The notes beneath the pieces were generated by a model. The model ran no database searches. It saw only the letters and a program-made list of their open reading frames with translations, and had not been told where the DNA came from. Below, in pieces: positions 37,826-45,968 of a DNA stretch of 64,000 nt. Numbering within the stretch: the first letter of the stretch is position 1; each line of letters opens with the position of its first letter. The position numbers were made by a program, and so were the translations under genes. Source of the DNA: Verrucomicrobiaceae bacterium E54 (lineage in GTDB: Bacteria > Verrucomicrobiota > Verrucomicrobiia > Verrucomicrobiales > Akkermansiaceae); the NCBI GenBank assembly GCA_022548915.1, contig JAKZES010000026.1, positions 1 to 64,000 on the forward strand. Direction: 5' to 3'.

Positions 37826-39871
37826 TCACTCAGTCCCCGCAAGGCGCCCGAACAGCTTCCCTCCGGCAGCCGCCCCCGAGTCGATGGTCGCGGTGACGGT
37901 ATTGAGCGGGCTGCCCGCCGCCACCGAGAAGGTGACGTTGCTGGTGGGCCCGCCGCTGGTGTCCGGCACCTCGACGCCCGTCGGCGACGGCGTCCAGGTG
38001 GAAAGGTCGCTGCTGTGCTGCACATACAGCTTCGCGGTTCCGCGGTCGGCGACCGGCAGGCAGTCGAAGGTCATCTGCAGGCCCCCACTGCCGTCTTCGC
38101 TGACGGTCGGCAGGGCGCCAGTGGCGTCGTCGTCCGGATTGGCCACGCCGAGCAGGAAGGCGATGCCGTCCTGGACACCATCGCCGTTGAGGTCACCCTC
38201 GAAGGTCACCGTGCCCGGCAGGGTGCCGGAGTCCGCCCAGACATCGAACGGCTCGGTGGGGGTGCCCGTCGCCGTCCGCACCTCGAAGTTGTCGAGGATC
38301 CCTTGCATCAACGTGTAGTTCGAATACAGGGCGATGTAGTTCTCATCGGTTCCGGACCAGAAAAAGCTGCCGGTCGCCACCGGGCTTCCTCCGTTGATGA
38401 AGGCCTCGTAACTCACCGTGGTGTTGGCATTGAAGTCGGAGAACCCATGGAAGCGCACCGAAAGCGTGCCACCGCCATTCAGGTTGATGGTCTGCTGGTA
38501 AACCTGTTGCCCACCGCGGAAGATTTTGACCTCCGTGGTGCCGGTCGGGTCGTAGCCGAAGAAGAAATCCGATGTGAACAAGGTCGGGGAGCTGGTTGAC
38601 CAGCCATCCAATTCTGCCTTGGAATTCCCCACCGCAATCCCGGAAAACCGGGTGCCGCCGCCGGAACCGGTGGCCCCGAGATCGACGGAAACCGTGAATT
38701 CCCCACTGCTTGCGATGGAGGAATCGATGAAGTTGTGATCGGGGTAGGCAAGCGAGTAGCCGCCGCCGCCGCCGCCCGACTCGCCGAGGCGCAGGGTATT
38801 CCCGGTGACGGTCGGTTCACCGGCACTCTTGACCTCGACCCAATCGAGGGTGCCCAGGGTGCCGGATTTCCCGGACGCTGAGGCGTTCAAGTCGCTGCTG
38901 TCGGGCCGGTTGAAGGTGTCGGCAAAAAGGGCGGGATCAAAGGCAGCGGTCGTGAAACTCCAGGAGGTGGTGTCGGTGATCCCGGCGTAGGGGTTGGTGG
39001 CAAGGTCGGTGATGGCGCCGGCGGGAATGTTGACATAATAGGAGGTGCTGAACGCCAGGTCAGCGGGCGGATCGATGGTGACCTTGTCGTTCGCGAAGGT
39101 CACGAGGGTGGAGTTGACGTCGATCGATGCCACCACGCTGTTGTCGCTGGCGAGGTGGATGGTGATATCGCCGGAGGCCCCGGCTTGGACATCTTCGTCG
39201 AATGTGGCCACCAGGCTCCCGGATGGCGGGGCGTCGGTCGCACCAACCGCCGGGTCGGTCGCGACCAACGTCGGATCCGTGGTGTCAGGCACATCAGCTG
39301 CAATCCCGAAACCATTCCAAATGAGCAAGCTCCTGGCGGTAATGGTACCGGAGATGGTCGCTTCGCCGTCTCCGTCGGCAGTCAGGGGCAAGGTAACAAA
39401 ATTGCTGGCAAACCCGCCGGGGCCGGAGTCATCCCAAGCCAGCGCAGCGCTGCCTCCATTGGTTGTCCACGTGTTTTCACCACCATTGTTGGCGTTGTCG
39501 CCGTCGTAGGAATACACCGTCACAATGTAATCCTCGTTAGGAGTCAAGCCGGTGAGCGTGAATGTGACGGGTCCAGTATGATAAGCGAAATCCCTGAAGA
39601 GATCGAAGAGCGGATCCGATGTAGTGAAGCCCTTCGGGATCATCTTATCATCACGTTCGCGAGTCGACGTAAAGGCCGACGCAGTGATGGTGATGCCGTC
39701 ACTTGTGGCTGATTCTGTGCCAATAACCCCAGTGTATCCGGCTTCGACCGGACCCGTGTTGGCAGGCTGCGGAACCACATCAGAACTGCCGTAATCAAAC
39801 AGTGCATCTGCATGCAGGCTTGAGGCACCGGCCATTAGGGAGGTCACGAGTGTGAGGTTGAACCATTTCAT
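37826..39871 (-). CDS. Secreted multi-domain non-catalytic protein with the NFNRPDS module
   Basis: The 681-aa protein starts at ATG 39871 with GGAG 8 bp upstream and a signal peptide. It has an N-terminal beta domain (about 25-190), an Ig-like Big_5 domain (about 195-300), then a module opening FADTFNRPDSSDLNASASGKSG (about 300-535) that is also the N-terminal module of the GQSN hydrolase at 49379-52060, and a C-terminal beta domain ending KLFGRLAGTE. No catalytic residues were recognised. It probably binds or displays on the cell surface or in the matrix. It may share a transcript with the small gene upstream. Confidence 0.75.
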   Translation of the reverse strand: MKWFNLTLVTSLMAGASSLHADALFDYGSSDVVPQPANTGPVEAGYTGVIGTESATSDGITITASAFTSTRERDDKMIPKGFTTSDPLFDLFRDFAYHTGPVTFTLTGLTPNEDYIVTVYSYDGDNANNGGENTWTTNGGSAALAWDDSGPGGFASNFVTLPLTADGDGEATISGTITARSLLIWNGFGIAADVPDTTDPTLVATDPAVGATDAPPSGSLVATFDEDVQAGASGDITIHLASDNSVVASIDVNSTLVTFANDKVTIDPPADLAFSTSYYVNIPAGAITDLATNPYAGITDTTSWSFTTAAFDPALFADTFNRPDSSDLNASASGKSGTLGTLDWVEVKSAGEPTVTGNTLRLGESGGGGGGYSLAYPDHNFIDSSIASSGEFTVSVDLGATGSGGGTRFSGIAVGNSKAELDGWSTSSPTLFTSDFFFGYDPTGTTEVKIFRGGQQVYQQTINLNGGGTLSVRFHGFSDFNANTTVSYEAFINGGSPVATGSFFWSGTDENYIALYSNYTLMQGILDNFEVRTATGTPTEPFDVWADSGTLPGTVTFEGDLNGDGVQDGIAFLLGVANPDDDATGALPTVSEDGSGGLQMTFDCLPVADRGTAKLYVQHSSDLSTWTPSPTGVEVPDTSGGPTSNVTFSVAAGSPLNTVTATIDSGAAAGGKLFGRLAGTE

Positions 39872-39966
39872 GGATTGTACTCCTGCAAGCATCGCACGCG
39901 TTGGACTTTTCATGGAACTATTGGATCTAGGATTTTCGTAGGAATGTTTGGCTGCCGAGAGGAGAT

Positions 39967-40236
39967 TTACATCGATGGCTGAACTCGAGGTTCTTGACTG
40001 GCGTCCAACCCGGAGATCGTGATGATGGATGGAGGGTCTGTTTGCCACTGGGTGACGTCGCCGGTGAGCATGACTTCACCTCCGGTGAAGGGGCGTGACA
40101 GGTCGCTTGGGCAAGAAGCGTCCGAAGTCCGCGATTTGGCGTTGCCACCAGCTCCGAAATCGAACGGAAAGGGACTGGCGGAAGCGGCAACGAGGAGAAG
40201 GGCGGAGAAGGCTGCGACGGGAGTTGTCACCTTCAT
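39967..40236 (-). CDS. Small secreted protein, possibly a truncated enzyme start
   Basis: It encodes 89 aa with a clear signal peptide (AAFSALLLVAASA) followed by FPFDFGAGG. The FDFG start resembles the first strand of some plant-cell-wall acetylesterases, but nothing else of such a domain follows. The ECF-like motif at 40330-40359 precedes it. It may be a real small exported protein or the remains of a larger gene; the broken esterase fragment at 40526-40890 lies just upstream. Confidence 0.4.
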   Translation of the reverse strand: MKVTTPVAAFSALLLVAASASPFPFDFGAGGNAKSRTSDASCPSDLSRPFTGGEVMLTGDVTQWQTDPPSIITISGLDASQEPRVQPSM

Positions 40237-40329
40237 TGTGCTTGGAGGCACTGACGGCGCAGAAGCAGGTAGCCGGTGCTGCTGTGAACAGCGGAGTTTT
40301 TGACTGAAATCTGACATCTCCGGGAAGCT

Positions 40330-40359
40330 GAGCACCGAACTCCGGGTTTCGTTTCATTT
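40330..40359 (-). promoter_or_regulatory. ECF-like promoter motif, instance 5 (variant)
   Basis: Minus strand: TGAAACGAAACCCGGAG, then TTCGGTGCTC. It keeps the AAC core, the CCGG segment and the GTGCTC end of the consensus. It precedes the small gene at 40236. Confidence 0.5.
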
Positions 40360-40525
40360 TTTTTGGTCGGTGAAGGGGCGAAAGCCGAAGCCTCCCCGCG
40401 TGGCCGGGCTTTTTCGGCCCAGAGGTGCGAGATCCGTCCCGTGACGGCCTGCCTCGAAGGTTGGGCCAACCCCCCGATCCATCGCAGACGAATGCATCCA
40501 AGTCAGGGGGAGCCTGCACCGCCGA

Positions 40526-40890
40526 TCACTGTTTCAGTTCCACCATCGCCTTGCCCATCGCCTCACCGACGAGCATGTAGGTTTCGGCATTGCCGTGGTA
40601 GTGGAAGCTCTGGTTGCGGGGAGACTGCGCGGGCGGGCGGTAGAAGGGGCGGGTATCCACCGATGCGACCGTGCCGGCGAATTTCGGGTGCTTCCGGGGG
40701 TCGCCGACCGCCATCTGCGCGTTCCAAATGGTCTGGGCGCTGCTGCCGGGCTGCCAGCCCTCGCCGCCGTTGAATCCACAGGTTGCGACCACAAAGGGTG
40801 CGTTGGGAGCCTTGAATTCCTCGCGCAGCAGCTCGATCAGCCGTGTCAGGTTCTGCTCGTAGCGAAGGGCATGGGCCCCCGCCTGTCGGG
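40526..40890 (-). pseudogene. 5'-truncated copy of a GQSN hydrolase gene
   Basis: The frame closes at the same place as the hydrolase at 47809-49260 and encodes its last 120 residues almost unchanged (AGAHALRYEQNLTRLIELLREEF, FVVATCGFNGGEGW, RNQSFHYHGNAETYMLVGEAMGKAMVE). Homology stops abruptly near 40890, upstream of which the frame is unrelated; the GQSN nucleophile part is missing. Nucleotide similarity over the shared part is high, so the copy is recent. Confidence 0.8.
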
Positions 40891-40979
40891 AACTCGTCGA
40901 AATCCGACTCCACGACACCAGGTCCGCCCTGCGGACCGCCCGCGGAAGAGCCGCCAATGATGGCCGGGAAAAGGCCCGC

Positions 40980-43900
40980 CTATAGATCGTTCGTTGCCTG
41001 TTCCACCCGTTCCAACTGCCAGAATCGGCGCGGTTCATTGGTTGGCCAGGTGCCGAGCTCCAGCCAGCTGCCATCGCCCGGGACGCTCTCCGCCGGCGGG
41101 TCGCTAAAGTCGAGATTGGTGCTGGTCCGCAGGTCGTAGCGGAAACCGGCCCGCGTCCTGGCCGTGACCTTTGCCTGACCCGGGGTGCTCGCCATGTCGA
41201 CGTTCCAGCGGATCGGGCTGTTGAAGTAGGCCCTGGCGTTCCACTCGACGACCGAGACCGGAGTTGAGTTGTTCTGCCCGGTAAAGCTCATCCCCATTCC
41301 GGGAAGCTTCTGGTAGAGCATCTGCAGCACGCCGTCGCGCTTCCAGCGCTCCTCATCATAGGTCGTCTCCCAGTTGCCCACGTTCTCGCTGGTGATGTTC
41401 ATCCGCGTCCAGTGCAGGCGGTCGGGATCCTGGGCCAGTGGCAGCGAGAAGACCACGGTGATGCCGTCGAAACGGTTGTCGTTGTAGACGACGAGGATGC
41501 GGTCGTCGGCGTCGGTGAGGACGACCGGGCGCCCCATCTTGCTGGAGCCCAGCTGGCTTTCCGAATACTTGGTGGCCGGATTGTCGATGGCGCGGGCCGA
41601 AACGGTGCGCTGGTGCCATTCCGTTCCGTCGTGGAAGAAGATGTGGTACTGGCGGGTGTGGTCGCCGGTGGACGCATTGTCGGCCCACCAGTTGGCGATG
41701 ATGGGGCGACCCGCGCTGTCGGTGGTCATGCCCGACTCGTTCATGATGCTGTGGCCTTCGGGCAGGTCCTTGACGATCTCCGGCACATGGGCGGCACCCA
41801 GATTCTGGAACCAAGCGGCTTCCACCACCGGCAGGTCGAGCGTGCTGCCGTCCGAGCGCTCCCAGTTCGTCCCGCCGTCCGGCGAGCGCAGGTAGACATA
41901 GCGGTGATTGGTCTGATAGCCCGATTGTCCGGCCTGCGAGTCGGCATTGTAGCGGAAGACGCCGGCCATGTGGAGCATGCCGTCGGGCCCGAGGGTCAGG
42001 CGGTCGGGATAGAAACAGTTGTCCGGGGAGTCGCCGCGGCCCAGCATCAGCGGCTGCTGGATGCCGCTGCCGTTGGCATGGATGGGCGCCCAGGTGTCGG
42101 TGTCGATGTCGTAGCGATGCAGATACCAGTCGCCGCTGCCCGAACCGCCCTCGCGATAGAGGAACACGACGTCGCCATCCGGCAACGTCTGGAACTTCGG
42201 ATAGGTCACACCGTTTTCCTGCCCGGTCATCCCGGCGGTGCCGAGGCTCACCATGTTGATGGGAGCGGCGCCCGTCACCGGCGCGTCGCTCCTGGCGTAG
42301 AGCAGCGGATGGCCATGGACCCCCCAGGCCATGTGGAGGATGCCATCACCGTCGATCGCGCAACTGATGACGTTGTGGGTGTCGTTGATGTTGAAGGACA
42401 CGAAATCGGTGGAGAAGATCTCCCACTGGGCTTCTCCAAGGGTCCGCCGCCCCACCACCACCGTGTTGTTGTCCGGGTGGCTCGCATCCGTCGCATGACG
42501 CCTGTAGTAGCTGATGAACTGCTGGTCACCGACGGTGATCAGGTTGTTCTGGGCGAAGGCGATCGAGTTGATCGCCGATCCGGCGTAGCCGTTCTCGTCG
42601 GTGTTCTCGTTGCCATCGGTGACGGGAATCAGGGAGACCAGCGGAAAGTCAGTCGCATCGGTGGGATCGGTTCCGGCATTCAGCTCGGCGAGATTGCCGA
42701 TGCCATCGCCGTCGAAGTCGTCCTGCGGGCCCTGGCCGAGGCCTCCGAAGAGCGATCGCTCCAGGTCATCGTCAAGACCATCGGCGTCGGTGTCGTCCGG
42801 ATCGGACAGCCCGTTGGCCGGGTCGGTTCCGGCGATGAGTTCCTCGGCGGTCGTGAACCCGTCGCCGTCCGGGTCGTCGGCGGGACCGTAGGCGGTCGTG
42901 CCGAAGGTGGCCAGCTCCCAGGCATCCTCGTAGCCGTCCCGATCGGCATCGAAGGGCGTGTGATTCGGATCGTTGGGATCCGTGCCCGCCGTCTCCTCGG
43001 CCTCGTTGTCGTAGGTGTCGAGATCCGGGTCGTCGTCGCCATCATACTTGGCGAGGATCTCCGCCTCCGTTTCGCCCGGGCTCTCCCGGAAATGGAGAAT
43101 CTCCCAGGGATCCGCCAGGCCGTCGCCGTCGGTGTCCGGCGCCACGAACAGAAAATCGCCGGCACCGCGGGCGATGCTGCTGATCCGCACCTCGTCGATG
43201 CGGCCCTCGAGGTTGTCGGACGGACTTCGGTATTCCTGACCGACGCCGAAGGTGGTCGCGATGCCGCCGAGATCCGAAGTCATGGTGTCCGATGCGATCT
43301 CGTTGGCCTCGGTGTGCACGGGATCGACCCGCGTCCAGAACAGCTTGAGGTTGTCGACGGTGCCCGCGTTCCCGTCGTAGGCCACGGCGACATGGAACCA
43401 CTCGTTCGCCACGAAGGCGTGGTCGCCCGTGGTCGGAATGGTCCCGAGTATGGACTGAGACCCGGCGCTGACATTGATGAAGCGCAGGTTGCCTCCGTCG
43501 ATCCGGAACTGAAACGGTCGGTCAGCTGCGTTGCCGCTGGCATTCTCCATCGTGATGATCTGCTGGAGGTCCGTGACGTTCGCAATGCGGACCAGGGCCT
43601 CGAAGGTGAAGGCTCCATCGGGCCCGGTGACATCGCCCACCGGAATCACCGATCCCTGGAAGCCGGCATCGGCCGCCGCGCTCACATCGCCAGCATTGCC
43701 AAAGCCGGGATAGGCCGCCGCACCCAGAACCGCACCGGCAGAGGGCGTCAGGCTGAAGCTGTCGACCACGCCCGCTGCGGGGGCAGCCGGACCGGGATCG
43801 GCCTCGTCAAAGTGCCAGAGGTGAAGTGTGTGGAGGTCCACCGAGTAGGGCGCTAGGGAGGCGGTGGACGCCGACTGCGTGGTGAAGTTCCACGAATTGT

Positions 43901-44978
43901 CACTGATCCCGGCAAATGCGTTGCCTGAGCCGTCCAGAATCGCCGTGTCGGAGATCTGCACGTAATACTCAGTGTTAGGCTCGAAGTCGCTGGGAGTTTC
44001 GACCATGACGGTCTCATTGACGATGCTCACCGCCAGCGAACTTGCCACGTCGAAGGCCTCGACGACACTGTCATCGGCCGATCTCAGGATGGTGATGTTG
44101 CCACTTCCCTTAACGATCACCTCGTTGAACGTGATGCTGACATTCGAGTCCACCCCCACATTGCCCGCGCCTAGCCCAGGGCTACGAGCGATGACCACAG
44201 GCGGATCCGTGTCTGACCCGCCACCACTCCGGGTCAGCGAGAAACTGTTGATCTGTCCGCTACTCAAGTCCGTGACGGCAAAACCCACCGAATTGATGGT
44301 CTCGGTCAGGAGAGTCTCTTCACCACGCACCGCAACAAATCCCGAGCCGGTGTCGGCAAACCACGCCGCGGTCCAGTTGCCCGTACCTCCCGTGGTGTCG
44401 AGCACGATGCGCATGTCCAGATTCCCACCGAAGGTCGTACCGGCCGTAGACCAGGCAGCACCATCCGCAATCCCGGCATTCCCGGAGGAGACCGTGGGGT
44501 CGCTACCCCGGAAAGCTGAATTCGCAGCCGTTGCACCACTCCCGCGGGCGAACATCCATGCAACCCCCGTCACCGAACCATCGCCGATCGTCGATGGTGC
44601 CGGCGCCACGTTGTTGGAAATGAACCGCGAGTTTGAGCTGTTCAGTGTCGATTCACCATAGGCAAAGCCGAACGCCAGCCAATTTTCGTTCGTCGAGGCA
44701 AGTGACCCGATCGAGGCCTCCAGCGTGTAGACAAAGCCATCGACCGGCGTGAAGGACAGGGTGGCCGTCGAGCGGCCGCTCCCGAAGCTGCCATCCGCCT
44801 TGTAGGTGGTGCCAGCAGTCCAAGTCTCCCCACCCGTGGTGGTATTCGGGGTCGTTCCGTTCAGGTCGGTGCCGCCGCTGTCTTTGAAATCTTCGGAGAA
44901 AAGCGTTTCCGCATCGGCGAAAGAGGCGAATGCCAGCAGGGCAAATGCGTGAAATCCGATCGACTTGACGGCACTCAT
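40980..44978 (-). CDS. Large secreted BNR_4 protein, second type
   Basis: It encodes 1332 aa from ATG 44978 with a signal peptide. Order: a module opening LFSEDFKDSGGTDLNGTTP (about 22-255) shared with the two neighbouring genes upstream; an Ig-like domain (about 260-365); a LamG-like domain (about 375-610, WFHVAVAYDG, RIDEVRISSIARG); a TSP3-type repeat linker (about 615-775); and a BNR_4 propeller (about 785-1260, FNINDTHNVISCAIDGDGILHMAWGVHGHPLLYARS). The DTHN...HGHPL pattern matches BNR_4 proteins, the superfamily of PL24/PL25 ulvan lyases. The substrate is inferred only. C-terminal tail ends RRFWQLERVEQ. Confidence 0.75.
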   Translation of the reverse strand: MSAVKSIGFHAFALLAFASFADAETLFSEDFKDSGGTDLNGTTPNTTTGGETWTAGTTYKADGSFGSGRSTATLSFTPVDGFVYTLEASIGSLASTNENWLAFGFAYGESTLNSSNSRFISNNVAPAPSTIGDGSVTGVAWMFARGSGATAANSAFRGSDPTVSSGNAGIADGAAWSTAGTTFGGNLDMRIVLDTTGGTGNWTAAWFADTGSGFVAVRGEETLLTETINSVGFAVTDLSSGQINSFSLTRSGGGSDTDPPVVIARSPGLGAGNVGVDSNVSITFNEVIVKGSGNITILRSADDSVVEAFDVASSLAVSIVNETVMVETPSDFEPNTEYYVQISDTAILDGSGNAFAGISDNSWNFTTQSASTASLAPYSVDLHTLHLWHFDEADPGPAAPAAGVVDSFSLTPSAGAVLGAAAYPGFGNAGDVSAAADAGFQGSVIPVGDVTGPDGAFTFEALVRIANVTDLQQIITMENASGNAADRPFQFRIDGGNLRFINVSAGSQSILGTIPTTGDHAFVANEWFHVAVAYDGNAGTVDNLKLFWTRVDPVHTEANEIASDTMTSDLGGIATTFGVGQEYRSPSDNLEGRIDEVRISSIARGAGDFLFVAPDTDGDGLADPWEILHFRESPGETEAEILAKYDGDDDPDLDTYDNEAEETAGTDPNDPNHTPFDADRDGYEDAWELATFGTTAYGPADDPDGDGFTTAEELIAGTDPANGLSDPDDTDADGLDDDLERSLFGGLGQGPQDDFDGDGIGNLAELNAGTDPTDATDFPLVSLIPVTDGNENTDENGYAGSAINSIAFAQNNLITVGDQQFISYYRRHATDASHPDNNTVVVGRRTLGEAQWEIFSTDFVSFNINDTHNVISCAIDGDGILHMAWGVHGHPLLYARSDAPVTGAAPINMVSLGTAGMTGQENGVTYPKFQTLPDGDVVFLYREGGSGSGDWYLHRYDIDTDTWAPIHANGSGIQQPLMLGRGDSPDNCFYPDRLTLGPDGMLHMAGVFRYNADSQAGQSGYQTNHRYVYLRSPDGGTNWERSDGSTLDLPVVEAAWFQNLGAAHVPEIVKDLPEGHSIMNESGMTTDSAGRPIIANWWADNASTGDHTRQYHIFFHDGTEWHQRTVSARAIDNPATKYSESQLGSSKMGRPVVLTDADDRILVVYNDNRFDGITVVFSLPLAQDPDRLHWTRMNITSENVGNWETTYDEERWKRDGVLQMLYQKLPGMGMSFTGQNNSTPVSVVEWNARAYFNSPIRWNVDMASTPGQAKVTARTRAGFRYDLRTSTNLDFSDPPAESVPGDGSWLELGTWPTNEPRRFWQLERVEQATNDL
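44231..44880. repeat. Near-identical module repeat, copy 1
   Basis: About 650 bp at the 5' end of the BNR_4 gene are nearly identical to 45161-45810 and 46200-46830. All three encode the same beta-sandwich module. The high nucleotide identity points to recent duplication or gene conversion. Confidence 0.85.
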
Positions 44979-45088
44979 ATCTGTGAAAGAGACCAAGGTT
45001 GGCTGCTTGAGCACCTCGCAAGAAATGCCGCCCCGGATTGCCCGGGGCAGCCCCGCCATCGAGATTGGTCAACCACGTGCCGTTTGGT

Positions 45089-45910
45089 TCAACGGCGGCG
45101 GCGGAACAGGGCCAGCAACCCAATTCCGCCAAGCAGAGCGGTAGAGGGCTCCGGGACCTGGGTCAGCGAGAAGCTGTTGATCTGTCCGCTACCCAAGTCC
45201 GTGACGGCAAAACCCACCGAATTGATGGTCTCGGTCAGGAGAGTCTCTTCACCACGCACCTCAACAAATCCCGAGCCGGTGTCGGCAAACCATGTCGCGG
45301 TCCAGTTGCCCGTCCCTCCCGTGGTGTCGAGCACGATGCGCATGTCGAGATTTCCGCCGAAGGTCGTCCCGGCAGCGGACCAAGGACCACCATCCGCAAT
45401 CCCGGAATTCCCGGAGGAAACCGTGGGGTCGCTACCCAGATAAGCTTCATTGGCCTGCGTTGCACCGCTCCCGCGCGCGAACATCCATGCAACCCCCGTC
45501 ACCGAACCATCGCCGATCGTCGTTGGTGCCGGGTTCACGTTGTTGGAAATGAACCGCGAGTTTGAGCTGTTCAGTGTCGATTCACCGTAGGCGAAGCCGA
45601 ACCCCAGCCAATTATTGTTCGTCGAGGCAAGTGAACCGATTGATGCCTCCAGCGTGTAGACAAAGCCATCGACCGGAGTGAAGGACAGCGTGGCCGTCGA
45701 TCGTGCGGTACCGAAGCTACCATCCGCCTTGTAGGTCGTGCCAGCAGTCCAAGTCTCCCCACCCGTGGTGGTGGGGGGGGGCGTTCCGTTCAGGTTGGTG
45801 CCGCTGCTCCCCCCGAAATCGTCGAAGAAGAGCGTCGTGGATGTGGCAGGACTAGTGGCGAGCGCAAGGCCTGCAAGTGTCGCCAGAATCAGGTTGGGAG
45901 TCGTTTTCAT
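45089..45910 (-). CDS. PEP-CTERM protein made of one DLNGT module
   Basis: The 273-aa protein has a signal peptide, one copy of the LNGT.P.TTTGG module shared with the BNR_4 enzyme downstream and the gene upstream, and a PEP-CTERM tail (VPEPSTALLGGIGLLALFRRRR). It is non-catalytic. A run of nine C on the coding strand (45773-45781) encodes the PPP near residue 45. It lies between the two other genes carrying the same module, so it is likely in one operon with them. Confidence 0.85.
   Translation of the reverse strand: MKTTPNLILATLAGLALATSPATSTTLFFDDFGGSSGTNLNGTPPPTTTGGETWTAGTTYKADGSFGTARSTATLSFTPVDGFVYTLEASIGSLASTNNNWLGFGFAYGESTLNSSNSRFISNNVNPAPTTIGDGSVTGVAWMFARGSGATQANEAYLGSDPTVSSGNSGIADGGPWSAAGTTFGGNLDMRIVLDTTGGTGNWTATWFADTGSGFVEVRGEETLLTETINSVGFAVTDLGSGQINSFSLTQVPEPSTALLGGIGLLALFRRRR
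45161..45810. repeat. Near-identical module repeat, copy 2
   Basis: This is the second of three direct copies of the module-coding DNA. The nine-base homopolymer (45773-45781) is present only in this copy; the others have interrupted sequence at this point. Confidence 0.85.
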
Positions 45911-45968
45911 AATTCAGTCAGCAAGGTGGTGAAGCAAAGATGCAGCTTGGGGTTGGAGAGACAGTTTT

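Noticed and set aside
40980-44978. Classical sialidase
   Set aside because: The Asp-box repeats and arginine triad of sialidases were not found; the propeller motifs fit BNR_4 better.
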